NCBI GenBank assembly: GCA_026874595.1
Contig: CM049306.1
Coordinates: forward strand, 11,303,019 to 11,367,018
DNA length: 64,000 bases
Direction: 5' to 3'
From: Sipunculus nudus
Taxonomy: Eukaryota > Annelida > Sipuncula > Golfingiida > Sipunculidae
Below the pieces are notes generated by a model, which searched no databases, was not told the origin of the DNA, and saw only the letters and a program-made list of their open reading frames with translations. The first letter of the stretch is position 1. Each line of letters begins with the position of its first letter. Shown here piece by piece: positions 21,669 through 62,328 of this stretch. Position numbers and translations under genes: made by a program.

Positions 21669-22159
21669 AAAGGATTTCCAAGAGCGTATTAGGCGGAAAA
21701 GGAGACATCTCCCAAAGAAGAAAATTCCCTTATGTCATCACGTTGGTGAATCAGACGGAAGATTTTACAGATTCAAACTGCTGTGAAATCAGATATTGAC
21801 GGAAGAAGGGTGAGGATGCTCTTAGCCTAGGTTGGAAAATTCACAAGGAGAATGAAACTAGGACAGGAAAACCAACGCCGAAGGCGGATGTACTGTACCA
21901 GACAGCGCATGACGGCAGTACAGCGCATCTCACTCCTATGAATGGATAATACTGTTTCTATCATTCGTTATGGCGCTCTGCCTATTGGGAACCAACAGGC
22001 TGGTGGAGTGCTAGGCCCTATGCCTCGAAGGGGAACACCCTATTTTACTATTAGTCACCACGCCTCGTTGGGAGGAGCCAGGTATCAGGGATGTCAGGTT
22101 AATGTTACTGGCCGAGAAACAACGTCATTCACGGAGGAGACCATGAGGCCTATAGACTC

Positions 22160-23530
22160 TAAATATCATGCAGTGGAATGCAGAGGGCATACACCAGAAA
22201 ACACCGCCTCTGACAGAAAGACTCCATTCCAAAAATCATGGCGTGGCATTCATCCAAGAAGCTCACGGAAAAGCAAACCATAGGTTGACTATAAGAAGCT
22301 ACCAAACCTTCAAAAAGGGCAGAGAAGTAAGGCACAGAGGGAGAGTGCTCATACGTGTTCCCAATAACATTCTGGCAAAAGATTGTTCTGTATGCAGTGC
22401 CCTATATGCTGATGATCTGGACATTTGGTGCACATAGGAACACTTGATAGTTGCCAAATATGTACTTAAAACTGCACGAAATACCCATAAGGAATGCACA
22501 GATATATGACTGGTGACAATCATCCCAAGTAAAACCACGTAAACAGCCACGTCAGCTCCTCAACGAAACAAAAAAGAAACAACCTCAAGTAACATTGAAA
22601 GAAGTTGCCAGCAGATGGGGTGACTTTGGACCAGAGGCTGACCTTGAGGCGGCAAACTAAAATGTTGCGGGAATGACACTAAATAAAAATCCTTAATATA
22701 ATTGTAAATCGGCAGAGTAAGACCAGTTCTAGAGTATGGTATGGCATCATGGAGCGTTGTAGCCAAGGTCAACTGTGACATGGTTATCAAGGTACAAAAC
22801 CAAACATTCAGAATCATCACTGGTACCATGAGGCCAACACCTATCCAGGAACTAGAGACCATTACAGTGCTTGAATCACTCCAGAACAGACGAGATACCA
22901 AGTTGCTTGTCCAAGCTGCGAAGTTAAAAAGACTTCCTGGTCATTCAATGCAGGACAGAATGTCTAAACCAAGGAAAGGAGGATTGAAAAGGGTGAGTTT
23001 CATTCACCATCTTGGATTATGGATCCATAGAAAAACCAACGATTCCTTGGAATCCGTGCATGGAATGAGGTCAGCTCACCCCATATACAGTGCGGCATTC
23101 TCCGAGTTGGAAAGAAAATATTGTGGAGCCGGAATCTACATAAGGTACCCGGGAAGAATAGAAAGGAACTCCCTGGCTGCAATACCACTACTCAACCAAC
23201 CTTAGGGCAGAAATAATGGCCATCAAAATTCGAGCAGCCCATATTTAGCTCAGCCCTATCACATCCAGCTGACAGACTCTCTGTCTATCATACAGGCCCT
23301 TCAGACTGACAGGGGCAGAGATTAATTGCCTCACATACGCCCTTGCATCTATGTGCAGAATCCAAAGAGTCACCTTTCAGCGGATAGCATCTTAATGTGG
23401 GGTGTTTGGCAATAAATTGTATGTCTGACATTGATAAATCATTTACCATGGGCCATGATTTAGAGGCCATATTGAAAAGTGAGTCCAGCTCAAGAAAATT
23501 GCGCTGAAGTCAGCCAATGCAGAAATGCAG
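22160..23530 (+). pseudogene. Deleted non-LTR retrotransposon ORF2 (endonuclease-RT-RNase H)
   Basis: Plus-strand pieces of a LINE-type ORF2 appear in the right order. An APE-endonuclease N-terminus has MQWNAEGIHQK, FIQEAHGKANHRL and SYQTFKKGREVRHRG (22168-22374). It jumps directly to the reverse-transcriptase catalytic ALYADDLDIWCT (22399-22434). The RT C-terminal segment follows, with LEYGMASWS, KVQNQTFRIITGTMRPTP and LESLQNRRDTKLLVQAAKL (22730-23000). RNase H-like debris comes last, with TDSLSIIQALQ and RVTFQRIAS next to CGVFGNK (23270-23420). Most of the endonuclease and the RT fingers and palm are gone, and stops interrupt the rest. The RNase H places it near I/Jockey/Loa-type elements. 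It runs straight into the 80-bp array. Confidence 0.8.
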
Positions 23531-26500
23531 GCATCAGAGAAGGTCAAAGTCTATACTGGCTCCAAACGGACAGAACTATCCAACACATGCAGGACTGCTG
23601 GTGGAAACATGAATCAGAGAAGGTCTAGAACTATACTGGCTCAACATTGACAGAACTATCCAACACATGCAGGACTGCTGGTGGAAACATGAATCAGAGA
23701 AGGTCTAGAATTATACTGGCTCAACACGGACAGATAGCCAACACATGCCGGACTGCTGGTGGAAACATGAATCAGAGAAGGTCTAGAACTATACTGGCTC
23801 AACACGGACAGAACTGTCCAACACATGCAGGACAGCTGGTGGAAACATGAATCAGAGAAGGTCTAGAACTATACTGGCTCAACACGGACAGAACTATCCA
23901 ACACATGCAGGACTGCTGGTGGAAACATGAATCAGAGAAGGTCTAGAACTATCCTGGCTCAACACGGACAGAACTGTCCAACACATGCAGGACTGCTGGT
24001 GGAAACATGAATCAAAGAAGGTCTAGAACCATACTGGCTCAACACGGACAGAACTATCCAACATATGCAGGACTGCTGGTGGAAACATGAATCAGAGAAG
24101 TTCTAGAACTATACTGGCTCAACACTGACAGAACTATCCAACACATGCAGGACTACTGGTGGAAACATGAATCAGAGAAGTTCTAGAACTATACTGGCTC
24201 AACACTGACAGAACTATCCAACACATGCAGGACTGCTGGTGGAAACATGAATCAGAGAAGGTGTAGAACTATACTGGCTCAACACGGACAGATAACCAAC
24301 ACATGCAGGACTGCTGGTGGAAACATGAATCAGAGAAGTTCTAGAACTAAACTGGCTCAACACGGACAGATAACCAACACATGCAGGACTGCTGGTGGAA
24401 ACATGAATCAGAGAAGGTCTAGAACTATACTGGCTCAACACGGACAGAACTGTCCAACACATGCAGGACTGCTGGTGGAAACATGAATCAGAGAAGGTCA
24501 AGAACTATACTGGCTCAACACGGACAGAACTATCCAACACATGCAGGACTGCTGGTGGAAACATGAATCAGAGAAGGTCTAGAACTATACTGGCTCAACA
24601 CGGACAGAACTGTCCAACACATGCAGGACTGCTGGTGGAAACATGAATCAGAGAAGTTCTAGCACTATACTGGCTCAACACTGACAGAACTGTCCAACAC
24701 ATGCAGGACTGCTGGTGGAAACATGAATCAGAGAAGGTCTAGAACTATACTGGCTCAACACGGACAGATAACCAACACATGCAGGACTGCTGGTGGAAAC
24801 ATGAATCAGAGAAGGTCTAGAACTATACTGGCTCAACACTGACAGAACTGTCCAACACATGCAGGACTGCTGGTGGAAACTTGAATCAGAGAAGGTCTGG
24901 AAATATACTGGCTCAACACGGACAGATAACCAACACATGCAGGACTGCTGGTGGAAACATGAATCAGAGAAGGTCTAGAACTATACTGGCTCAACACTGA
25001 CAGAACTATCCAACACATGCAGGACTGCTGGTGGAAACATGAATCAGAGAAGGTGTAGAACTATACTGGCTCAACACGGACAGAACTATCCAACACATGC
25101 AGGACTGCTGGTGGAAACATGAATCAGAGAAGTTCTAGAACTATATTGGCTCAACACTGACAGAACTATCCAACACATGCAGGACAGCTGGTGGAAACAT
25201 GAATCAGAGAAGGTCTAGAACTATACTGGCTCAACACTGACAGAACTATCCAACACATGCAGGACTGCTGGTGGAAACATGAATCAGAGAAGTTCTAGAA
25301 CTATACTGGCTCAACACTGACAGAACTATCCAACACATGCAGGACTGCTGGTGGAAACATGAATCAGAGAAGGTCTAGAACTATACTGGCTCAACACTGA
25401 CAGAACTATCCAACACATGCAGGACTGCTGGTGGAAACATGAATCAGAGAAGGTCTAGAACTATACTGGCTAAACACTGACAGAACTATCCAACACATGC
25501 AGGACAGCTGGTGGAAACATGAATCAGAGAAGGTCTAGAACTATACTGGCTCAACACAGACAGAACTATCCAACACATGCAGGACTGCTGGTGGAAACAT
25601 GAATCAGAGAAGTTCTAGAACTATACTGGCTCAACACGGACAGAACTATCCAACACATGCAGGACTGCTGTTGGAAACATGAATCAGAGAAGGTCTAGAA
25701 CTATACTGGCTCAACACTGACAAAACTATACAACACATGCAGGAATTGCTGGTGGAAACATGAATCAGAGAAGTTCTAGAAATATACTGGCTCTACACGG
25801 ACAGATAACCAACACATGCAGGACTGCTGGTGGAAACATGAATCAGAGAAGGTGTAGAACTATACTGGCTCAACACTGACAGAACTATCCAACACATGCA
25901 GGACTGCTGGTGGAAACATGAATCAGAGAAGTTCTAGAACTATACTGGCTCAACACGGACAGAACTATCCAACACATGCAGGACTGCTGGTGGAAACATG
26001 AATCAGAGAAGTTCTAGAACTATACTGGCTCAACACGGACAGAACTATTCAACACATGCAGGACTGCTGGTGGAAACATGAATCAGAGAAGTTCTAGAAC
26101 TATACTGGCTCAACACTGACAGAACTATCCAACACATGCAGGACTGCTGGTGGAAACATGAATCAGAGAAGGTGTAGAACTATACTGGCTCAACACGGAC
26201 AGATAACCAACACATGCAGGACTGCTGGTGGAAACATGAATCAGAGAAGTTCTAGAACTATACTGGCTCAACACGGACTGATAACCAACACATGCAGGAC
26301 TGCTGGTGGAAACATGAATCAGAGAAGGTGTAGAACTATACTGGCTCAACACGGACAGATAACCAATACATGCAGGACTGCTGGTGGAAACATGAATCAG
26401 AGAAGTTCTAGAACTAAACTGGCTTAACACGGACAGAACTATCCAACACATGCAGGACTGCTGGTGGAAACATGAATCAGAGAAGGTCTAGAACTATACT

Positions 26501-28861
26501 GGCTCAACACGGACAGAACTGTCCAACACATGCAGGACTGCTGGTGGAAACATGAATCAGAGAAGGTCTAGAACTATACTGGCTCAACACTGACAGAACT
26601 GTCCAACACATGCAGGACTGCTGGTGGAAACATGAATCAGAGAAGGTCTAGAACTATACTGGCTCAACACGGACAGATAACCAACACATGCAGGACTGCT
26701 GGTGGAAACATGAATCAGAGAAGGTCTAGAACTATACTGGCTCAACACTGACAGAACTGTCCAACACATGCAGGACTGCTGGTGGAAACTTGAATCAGAG
26801 AAGGTCTGGAAATATACTGGCTCAACACGGACAGATAACCAACACATGCAGGACTGCTGGTGGACACATGAATCAGAGAAGGTCTAGAACTATACTGGCT
26901 CAACACTGACAGAACTATCCAACACATGCAGGACTGCTGGTGGAAACATGAATCAGAGAAGGTGTAGAACTATACTGGCTCAACACGGACAGAACTGTCC
27001 AACACATGCAGGACTGCTGGTGGAAACATGAATCAGAGAAGGTCTAGAACTATACTGGCTCAACACGGACAGAACTGTCCAACACATGCAGGACTGCTGG
27101 TGGAAACATGAATCAGAGAAGGTCTAGAACTATACTGGCTCAACACGGACAGATAACCAACACATGCAGGACTGCTGGTGGAAATCAATGAAGTTCTAGA
27201 ACTAAACTGGCTCAACACTGACAGAACTATGCAACACATGCAGGACTGCTGGTGGAAACATGAATCAGAGAAGGTCTAGAACTATACTGGCTCAATACGG
27301 ACAGAACTGTCCAACACATGCAGGACTGCTGGTGGAAACATGAATCAGAGAAGGTCTAGAACTATACTGGCTCAACACGGACAGAACTGTCCAACACATG
27401 CAGGACTGCTGGTGGAAACATGAATCAGAGAAGGTCTAGAACTATACTGGCTCAACACGGACAGATAACCAACACATGCAGGACTGCTGGTGGAAACATG
27501 AATCAGAGAAGTTCTAGAACTATACTGGCTCAACACGGACAGAACTGTCCAACACATGCAGGACTGCTGGTGGAAACATGAATCAGAGAAGTTCTAGAAC
27601 TATACTGGCTCAACACTGACAGAACTGTCCAACACATGCAGGACTGCTGGTGGAAACATGAATCAGAGAAGGTCTAGAACTATACTGGCTCAACACGGAC
27701 AGATAACCAACACATGCAGGACTGCTGGTGGAAACATGAATCAGAGAAGGTCTAGAACTATACTGGCTCAACACTGACAGAACTGTCCAACACATGCAGG
27801 ACTGCTGGTGGAAACTTGAATCAGAGAAGGTCTGGAAATATACTGGCTCAACACGGACAGATAACCAACACATGCAGGACTGCTGGTGGACACATGAATC
27901 AGAGAAGGTCTAGAACTATACTGGCTCAACACTGACAGAACTATCCAACACATGCAGGACTGCTGGTGGAAACATGAATCAGAGAAGGTGTAGAACTATA
28001 CTGGCTCAACACGGACAGAACTGTCCAACACATGCAGGACTGCTGGTGGAAACATGAATCAGAGAAGGTCTAGAACTATACTGGCTCAACACGGACAGAA
28101 CTGTCCAACACATGCAGGACTGCTGGTGGAAACATGAATCAGAGAAGGTCTAGAACTATACTGGCTCAACACGGACAGAACTATCCAACACATGCAGGAC
28201 TGCTGGTGGAAATCAAAGAAGTTCTAGAACTAAACTGGCTCAACACTGACAGAACTATGCAACACATGCAGGACTGCTGGTGGAAACATGAATCAGAGAA
28301 GGTCTAGAACTATACTGGCTCAATACGGACAGAACTGTCCAACACATGCAGGACTGCTGGTGGAAACATGAATCAGAGAAGGTCTAGAACTATACTGGCT
28401 CAACACGGACAGAACTGTCCAACACATGCAGGACTGCTGGTGGAAACATGAATCAGAGAAGGTCTAGAACTATACTGGCTCAACACGGACAGATAACCAA
28501 CACATGCAGGACTGCTGGTGGAAACATGAATCAGAGAAGTTCTAGAACTATACTGGCTCAACACGGACAGAACTGTCCAACACATGCAGGACTGCTGGTG
28601 GAAACATGAATCAATGAAGGTCTAGAACTATACTGGCTCAATACGGACAGAACTGTCCAACACATGCAGGACTGCTGGTGGAAACATGAATCAGAGAAGG
28701 TCTAGAAATATACTGGATCAACACTGACAGAACTGTCGAACACATGCAGGACTGCTGGTGGAAACATGAATCAGAGAAGGTCTAGAACTATACTGGCTCA
28801 ACACGGACAGATAACCAACACATGCAGGACTGCTGGTGGAAACATGAATCAGAGGAGGTCA
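23531..28861. repeat. 80-bp minisatellite, about 66 copies, with higher-order repeats
   Basis: Units run CAACACATGCAGGACTGCTG, GTGGAAACATGAATCAGAGA, AGGTCTAGAACTATACTGGC, then TCAACACGGACAGAACTATC. 78-bp variants have GATAACC in place of GAACTATCC. The first units join the 3' part of the retrotransposon, and one frame reads QHMQDCWWKHESEKV, so the unit was probably amplified from the ORF2 tail. Marker units with AACTTGAATC and TCTGGAAATAT recur at about 24870, 26780 and 27810. Short ORFs on both strands are by-products. Confidence 0.95.
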
Positions 28862-29200
28862 AGATATTTCTCAAATCATCTGCCTATTCTATGTTGGTAG
28901 AGTTGGCTAAATCCACAGTGAGACACTTCACTGCCATTTCCAACAACATATACAGTAGGTATGAATGCATCAACCCTGCTCAACCTCATCTTCACCTGTG
29001 TCCTAAACCATGCCTTGTACTGGAGTACCAACTGGACGACTTCCTCTTTCAGAAGACTGCATGCTTAACCAACGGTCATTAGGGACTCTTCAATGTTTGC
29101 AGTTGATGGCTCACTTTCATTCCAACCTCCATATCGCTCTCGATTTTGAGGTGGACTCACCACAGCAACTGCTCTATGATTTGCTTGCACATGGCCATTA
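28862..29200. other. Spacer between two minisatellites
   Basis: Unique sequence with two overlapping plus-strand ORFs of 86 codons. I recognise no domain; it could be further retrotransposon tail sequence. Confidence 0.3.
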
Positions 29201-29203
29201 TTG

Positions 29204-32200
29204 TCGAGGTAACTGTATCATAATGGCCATAAGTTTCAAGGTAACTATATCATCATGGTCATTAGTGTGAAGGTAACTGTATCATCCTGGCTCCCGGTGT
29301 CAAGGAAACCGTATCATCCTGATCATCATTGTCAAGCTAACTATCACCCTGGCCATCAGTGTCAAGGTAACTGTATCATCCTGATCCTCAATGTCAAGGT
29401 AACTGTATCAACCTGGTCATCATAATTAAGGTAACTGTATCAACCTGGTCATCATAGTTAAGGTAACTGTATCAACCTGGCAATCAGTGTCAGGTTAATC
29501 ATCATCCTGACCATCAGTGTCAAGGTCACTGTATCACCCTGGCCATAGGTGTTAAGGTAACTGTATCAACCTGGTTATCATTGTTAATGTAACTGTATCA
29601 ACCTGGTCATCATTCTTGATGTAACTGTATCAACCTGGTCATCATAGTTAAGGTAATTGTATCAACCTGGTCATCATAGTTAAGGTAACTGTATCATCCT
29701 GGCCATCAGTGTCAAGGTAACTATCATCCTGGCCATCAGTGTCAAGGTCACTGTATCAACCTGGTCATGTCAAGGTAACTATCATCTGGCCATCAGTGTC
29801 AAGGTTACTGTATCACCCTGGCCATCAGTGTCAAGGTAACTGTATCATCCTGGCCATCAATGTCAAGGTAAACTGTGTCATCCTGATCCTCAATGTCAAG
29901 GTATCTGTATCCACCTGGTCATAATTGTTAGGATTACTGTATCAACCTGGTCATCATAGTAAAGGTAACTGTATCAACCTGGTCATCATAGTTAAGGTAA
30001 CTGTATCAACCTGGTCATCATAGTTAAGGTAACTGTATCATCCTGGCCATTAGTGTCAAGGTAACCATCGTCCTGGCCATCAGTGTCAAGGTCACTCTAT
30101 CACCCTGGCCATCAATGACAAGGTCACTGTATCATCATGGCCATCATTGTCAAGGTTACTGGATCAGCCTGGTCATCATTGTTAAGGTAACTGTATCAAC
30201 CTGGTCATCATAGTTAAGGTAAGTGTATCAACCTGGTCATCAGTGTCAAGGTAACTATCATCTGGCCATCAGTGTCAAGGTAACTGTATCATCCTGGCCA
30301 TCAGTGTCAAGGTAACTGGATCAGCCTGGTCATCATTGTTAAGGTAACTGTATCAACCTGGTCATCATAGTTAAGGTAACTATATCCTCCTGGTCATAAT
30401 TGTCAGGATTACTGTATCAACCTGGTCATCATAGTTAAGGTAACTGTATCAACCTGGTCATCAGTGTCAAGGTAACTGGATCAGCCTGGTCATCATTGTT
30501 AAGGTAACTGTATCAACCTGTTCATCATAGTTAAGGTAACTGTATCCACCTGGTCATAATTGTCAGGATTACTGTATCAACCTGGTCATCATAGTTAAGG
30601 TAACTGTATCATCCTGGTCATCAGTGTCAAGGTAACTATCATCTGGCCATCAGTGTCAAGGTAACTGTATCATCCTGGCCATCAGTGTCAAGGTAACTAT
30701 CAACCTGGTCATCATAGTTAAGGTAACTGTATCAACCTGGTCATCATAGTTAAGGTAACTGTATCATCCTGGCCATCAGTGACAAGGTAACTATCGACCT
30801 GGCCATCAGTGTCAAGGTCACTGTATCACCCTGGCCATCAATGACAAGGTCACTGTATCATCATGGCCATCATTGTCAAGGTTACTGGATCAGCCTGGTC
30901 ATCATTGTTAAGGTAACTGTATCAACCTGGTCATCATAGTTAAGGTAACTGTATCATCCTGGTCATCAATGTCAAGGTAACTGTATCAGCCTGGTCATCA
31001 TTGTTAAGGTAACTGTATCAACCTGTTCATCATAGTTAAGGTAACTGTATCATCATGGCCATCAGTGTCAAGGTAACTGTATCAGCCTGGTCATCATTGT
31101 TAAGGTAACTGTATCAACCTGTTCATCATAGTTAAGGTAACTGTATCATCCTGGCCATCAGTGTCAAGGTAACTGTATCAGCCTGGTCATCATTGTTAAC
31201 TGTATCAACCTGGTCATCATTGTTAAGGTAACTGTATCAACCTGTTCATCATAGTTAAGGTAACTGTATCATCCTGGCCATCATTATTAAGGTAAATGTA
31301 TCAACCTGGTCATCATAGTTAATGTAACTTTATCAACCTGGTCATCATAGTTAAGGTAACTGTATCAACCTGTTCATTATAGTTAAGGTAACTGTATCAC
31401 CCTGGCCATCAGTGTCAAGGTAACTGTATCATCCTGATCCTCAATGTCAAGGTAACTGTATCAACCTGGTCATCATAATTAAGGTAACTGTATCAACCTG
31501 GTCATCATAGTTAAGGTAACTGTATCAACCTGGCAATCAGTGTCAGGGTAATCATCATCCTGACCATCAGTGTCAAGGTCACTGTATCACCCTGGCCATA
31601 GGTGTTAAGGTAACTGTATCAACCTGGTCATCATTGTTAATGTAACTGTATCAACCTGGTCATCATTCTTGATGTAACTGTATCAACCTGGTCATCATAG
31701 TTAAGGTAATTGTATCAACCTGGTCATCATAGTTAAGGTAACTGTATCATCCTGGCCATCAGTGTCAAGGTAACTATCATCCTGGCCATCAGTGTCAAGG
31801 CCACTGTATCACCCTGGCCATAGGTGTTAAGGTAACTGTATCAACCTGGTCATCATTGTTAATGTAACTGTATCAACCTGGTCATCAGAGTTAAGGTAAC
31901 TGTATCATCCTGGCCATCAGTGTCAAGGTAACTGTATCAACCTGGTCATGTCAAGGTAACTATCATCTGGCCATCAGTGTCAAGGTTACTGTATCACCCT
32001 GGCCATCAGTGTCAAGGTAACTGTATCATCCTGGCCATCAATGTCAAGGTAAACTGTGTCATCCTGATCCTCAATGTCAAGGTATCTGTATCCACCTGGT
32101 CATAATTGTTAGGATTACTGTATCAACCTGGTCATCATAGTAAAGGTAACTGTATCAACCTGGTCATGTCAAGGTAACTATCATCTGGCCATCAGTGTCA

Positions 32201-34236
32201 AGGTTACTGTATCACCCTGGCCATCAGTGTCAAGGTTACTGTATCACCCTGGCCATCAGTGTCAAGGTTACTGTATCACCCTGGCCATCAGTGTCAAGGT
32301 AACTGTATCATCCTGGCCATCAATGTCAAGGTAAACTGTGTCATCCTGATCCTCAATGTCAAGGTATCTGTATCCACCTGGTCATAATTGTCAGGATTAC
32401 TGTATCAACCTGGTCATCATAGTAAAGGTAACTGTATCAACCTGGTCATCATAGTTAAGGTAACTGTATCAACCTGGTCATCATAGTTAAGGTAACTGTA
32501 TCATCCTGGCCATTAGTGTCAAGGTAACCATCGTCCTGGCCATCAGTGTCAAGGTCACTCTATCACCCTGGCCATCAATGACAAGGTCACTGTATCATCA
32601 TGGCCATCATTGTCAAGGTTACTGGATCAGCCTGGTCATCATTGTTAAGGTAACTGTATCAACCTGGTCATCATAGTTAAGGTAAGTGTATCAACCTGGT
32701 CATCAGTGTCAAGGTAACTATCATCTGGCCATCAGTGTCAAGGTAACTGTATCATCCTGGCCATCAGTGTCAAGGTAACTGGATCAGCCTGGTCATCATT
32801 GTTTAGGTAACTGTATCAACCTGGTCATCATAGTTAAGGTAACTATATCCTCCTGGTCATAATTGTCAGGATTACTGTATCAACCTGGTCATCATAGTTA
32901 AGGTAACTGTATCAACCTGGTCATCAGTGTCAAGGTAACTGGATCAGCCTGGTCATCATTGTTAAGGTAACTGTATCAACCTGTTCATCATAGTTAAGGT
33001 AACTGTATCCACCTGGTTATAATTGTCAGGATTACTGTATCAACCTGGTCATCATAGTTAAGGTAACTGTATCATCCTGGTCATCAGTGTCAAGGTAACT
33101 ATCATCTGGCCATCAGTGTCAAGGTAACTGTATCATCCTGGCCATCAGTGTCAAGGTAACTATCAACCTGGTCATCATAGTTAAGGTAACTGTATCAACC
33201 TGGTCATCATAGTTAAGGTAACTGTATCATCCTGGCCATCAGTGACAAGGTAACTATCGACCTGGCCATCAGTGTCAAGGTCACTGTATCACCCTGGCCA
33301 TCAATGACAAGGTCACTGTATCATCATGGCCATCATTGTCAAGGTTACTGGATCAGCCTGGTCATCATTGTTAAGGTAACTGTATCAACCTGGTCATCAT
33401 AGTTAAGGTAACTGTATCATCCTGGTCATCAATGTCAAGGTAACTGTATCAGCCTGGTCATTATTGTTAACTGTATCAACCTGGTCATCATTGTTAAGGT
33501 AACTGTATCAACCTGTTCATCATAGTTAAGGTAACTGTATCATCCTGGCCATCATTATTAAGGTAAATGTATCAACCTGGTCATCATAGTTAATGTAACT
33601 TTATCAACCTGGTCATCATAGTTAAGGTAACTGTATCAACCTGTTCATTATAGTTAAGGTAACTGTATCATCCTGGCCATCAGTGTCAAGGTAACTGTAT
33701 CAGCCTGGTCATCATTGTAAAGGTAACTGTATCAACCTGGTCATCATTGTTAAGGTAACTGTATCAACCTGTTCATCATAGTTAAGGTAACTGTATCATC
33801 CTGGCAATCATTATTAAGGTAAATGTATCAACCTGGTCATCATTGTTAATGTAACTGTATCAACCTGGTCATCATAGTTAAGGTAACTGTATCATCCTGG
33901 CGATCAGTGTCAAAGTAACTGGATCAACCTGGTCATTATTGTTAAGGTAACTGTATCAACCTGTTCATCATAGTTAAGGTAACTGTATCATCCTGGCCAT
34001 CATTGTCAAGGTAACTGTATTAACCTGTTCATCATTGTTAAGGTAACTGTATCATCCTGGTCATCAGTGTCAAGGTTACTGTATCATCCTGGTCATCATT
34101 GTTAAGGTAACTGTATCATCCTGGTCATCAGTGTCAAGGTTACTGTATCATTCTTGTCATCATTGTTAAGGTAACTGTATCATCCTGGTCATCAGTGTCA
34201 AGGTAACTGTATCACCCTGGTCATCAGTGTCAAGGT
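29204..34236. repeat. About 32-bp minisatellite, about 155 copies
   Basis: The unit consensus is GTCAAGGTAACTGTATCATC followed by CTGGCCATCAGT. A common variant has GTTAAGGTAACTGTATCAAC followed by CTGGTCATCATA. Frequent short deletions vary the period between 27 and 33 bp. Long segments recur inside the array at offsets of about 2.05 and 2.46 kb, showing large internal duplications. No long ORF survives. Confidence 0.95.
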
Positions 34237-34731
34237 AACTATTATCCTAAACAGGTTTGTTCATTCGTGTAGCTTTTATTAGCTCCCTGGGAAGCATACA
34301 ACCAAAGCAGCCATACTAGGTATTGGAAGGTTATTTGTTCTACATTTGCTTGTATCCCATGATCAATATCCAGTCATATGAGGGTTGAATGAGCACACCC
34401 ATGTAGTAAAGATTTTGGCTAGAAGTCTTGGTGCAGACCAAGGCCAGAACAGGCATGCATCCTATGGTACACATTCAGCAATAATCACAAAGTCAGCAAT
34501 ACAACTGCAATATTTATTTATGTGAAAAAATGTAACAGCCATATGTCTGCTCCCCATATCTGCTCACAGGCCGTGTGCATAACACAGTAAAATCACAGCA
34601 AATACAATATAAAAAGGAATGTGGACCCATAGCTTTGGACGGATTATTATTTCTTATAAGGGATTTACATTCTTCATAAACTTTACAAATAACTGTACAA
34701 ACAAACAATAATGCAGTCAAGCAAATAAAAA

Positions 34732-34818
<87 letters not shown>

Positions 34819-35821
34819 GAATGTAATGCATGCTGCAACAGCAGTTTTCAGTCTATGTCTGTTATATGTGTAAAATGTTACTGGATGGTCAGTTTGCAGG
34901 TAAATTATCACAGCCCGAGAATAATATGTTTAATATCCAATCTGTTCCTACTTCAGGGTCAATGTCACTGTACATGCTATTTCTGCTACATTTTACAAGT
35001 AAAAATATTGGCACAAACCAAGGGAGGACAAAGATTATCACATCCCTGATAAAATTACCTGCACTTAATACAGAATTCAGAACAATGTTTATGATTAATA
35101 ATATTTTTATACACAGTTTCCTGTATCATTTTGTCAAATGATACCTGTATGTGGTATGTTGTATTATTTCATGAAGTACCAGAATAACAATCCATTAAAA
35201 TGTACTAATATATACATGAGAGAAATACTTATTCACTGTTGGCTGAATTATTTAATTCAAGTAATTTAATTGTTGACTGTTAATATACATGAAATAAAAC
35301 ATATACACTGGTCAAAGAATTATTTTTGTAAAACAGTACTCTGTTCTCTGTAATGAATTATTTGTTCACTGTTCTCTGTGATATTTTGTAAAATAATGTA
35401 AAAACATGCTTTCCTGTACTCTTTATGTCACTTTGTACATGTTCATTTTACCATATAAATAAATGTATATATTAACTTCATTATTTTTATTTCAATAATA
35501 TTATTACACTGTTGACTAATATATTTGTGAGTAATGCAAATACTCTGTTTACAGTTCTATTATGATGTCAATACCACTAGGCCAATATCTGAGAGGTCCT
35601 GGAGATGCACTTTCAGGTGATACCTAAGCTTACATCACATTCTCACTTGTTCACATACAAACAATATCACTACATCAGAATTGCTAAGTTTTCCATGATA
35701 TGGTGAAATATATTTGGTGTTTCATAATACTTTTGGCATAAGTGACCATGATAAAAACCATAAATATAATAACCATAGATTCACAGGATTCAATATCAGA
35801 GATATTAACAAAGAAATATAG
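34237..35821. other. Unique sequence downstream of the dynein gene
   Basis: AT-rich DNA between the last minisatellite and the dynein 3' end, containing an (AT)n tract. The overlapping plus-strand ORFs at 34830-35141 have no recognisable domain. Confidence 0.4.
34737..34814. repeat. (AT)n microsatellite
   Basis: About 78 bp of AT dinucleotides with one TTTTA interruption near 34762. Confidence 0.95.
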
Positions 35822-35827
35822 TTTATT
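35822..35827 (-). terminator. Candidate polyadenylation signal of the dynein gene
   Basis: TTTATT on the plus strand is AATAAA on the gene strand, about 170 nt past the stop codon. Another lies further out near 35484. Neither cleavage site is demonstrated. Confidence 0.4.
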
Positions 35828-35998
35828 TTAAATAATGTACAGCTTTTCTTAGCTACTGATGGAAGCTTGGAACCCTGGCAACACCAACAAATGTGATGTG
35901 ATAGCCAACAATATCTTGTGTATAATTTAATAATGAGTGGGTGACTTGGTACATCTATTTATCAGTATGTACCATGTTTGTAATTAAGTATAATTAAT

Positions 35999-62328
<26,330 letters not shown>

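Noticed and set aside
22299-23188. Minus-strand ORFs over the retrotransposon remnant
   Set aside because: They are antisense to recognisable plus-strand ORF2 fragments.
23531-28861. Possible CRISPR array or coding repeat protein
   Set aside because: Units are contiguous with no unique spacers, the genome is eukaryotic, and ORFs end after a few units.
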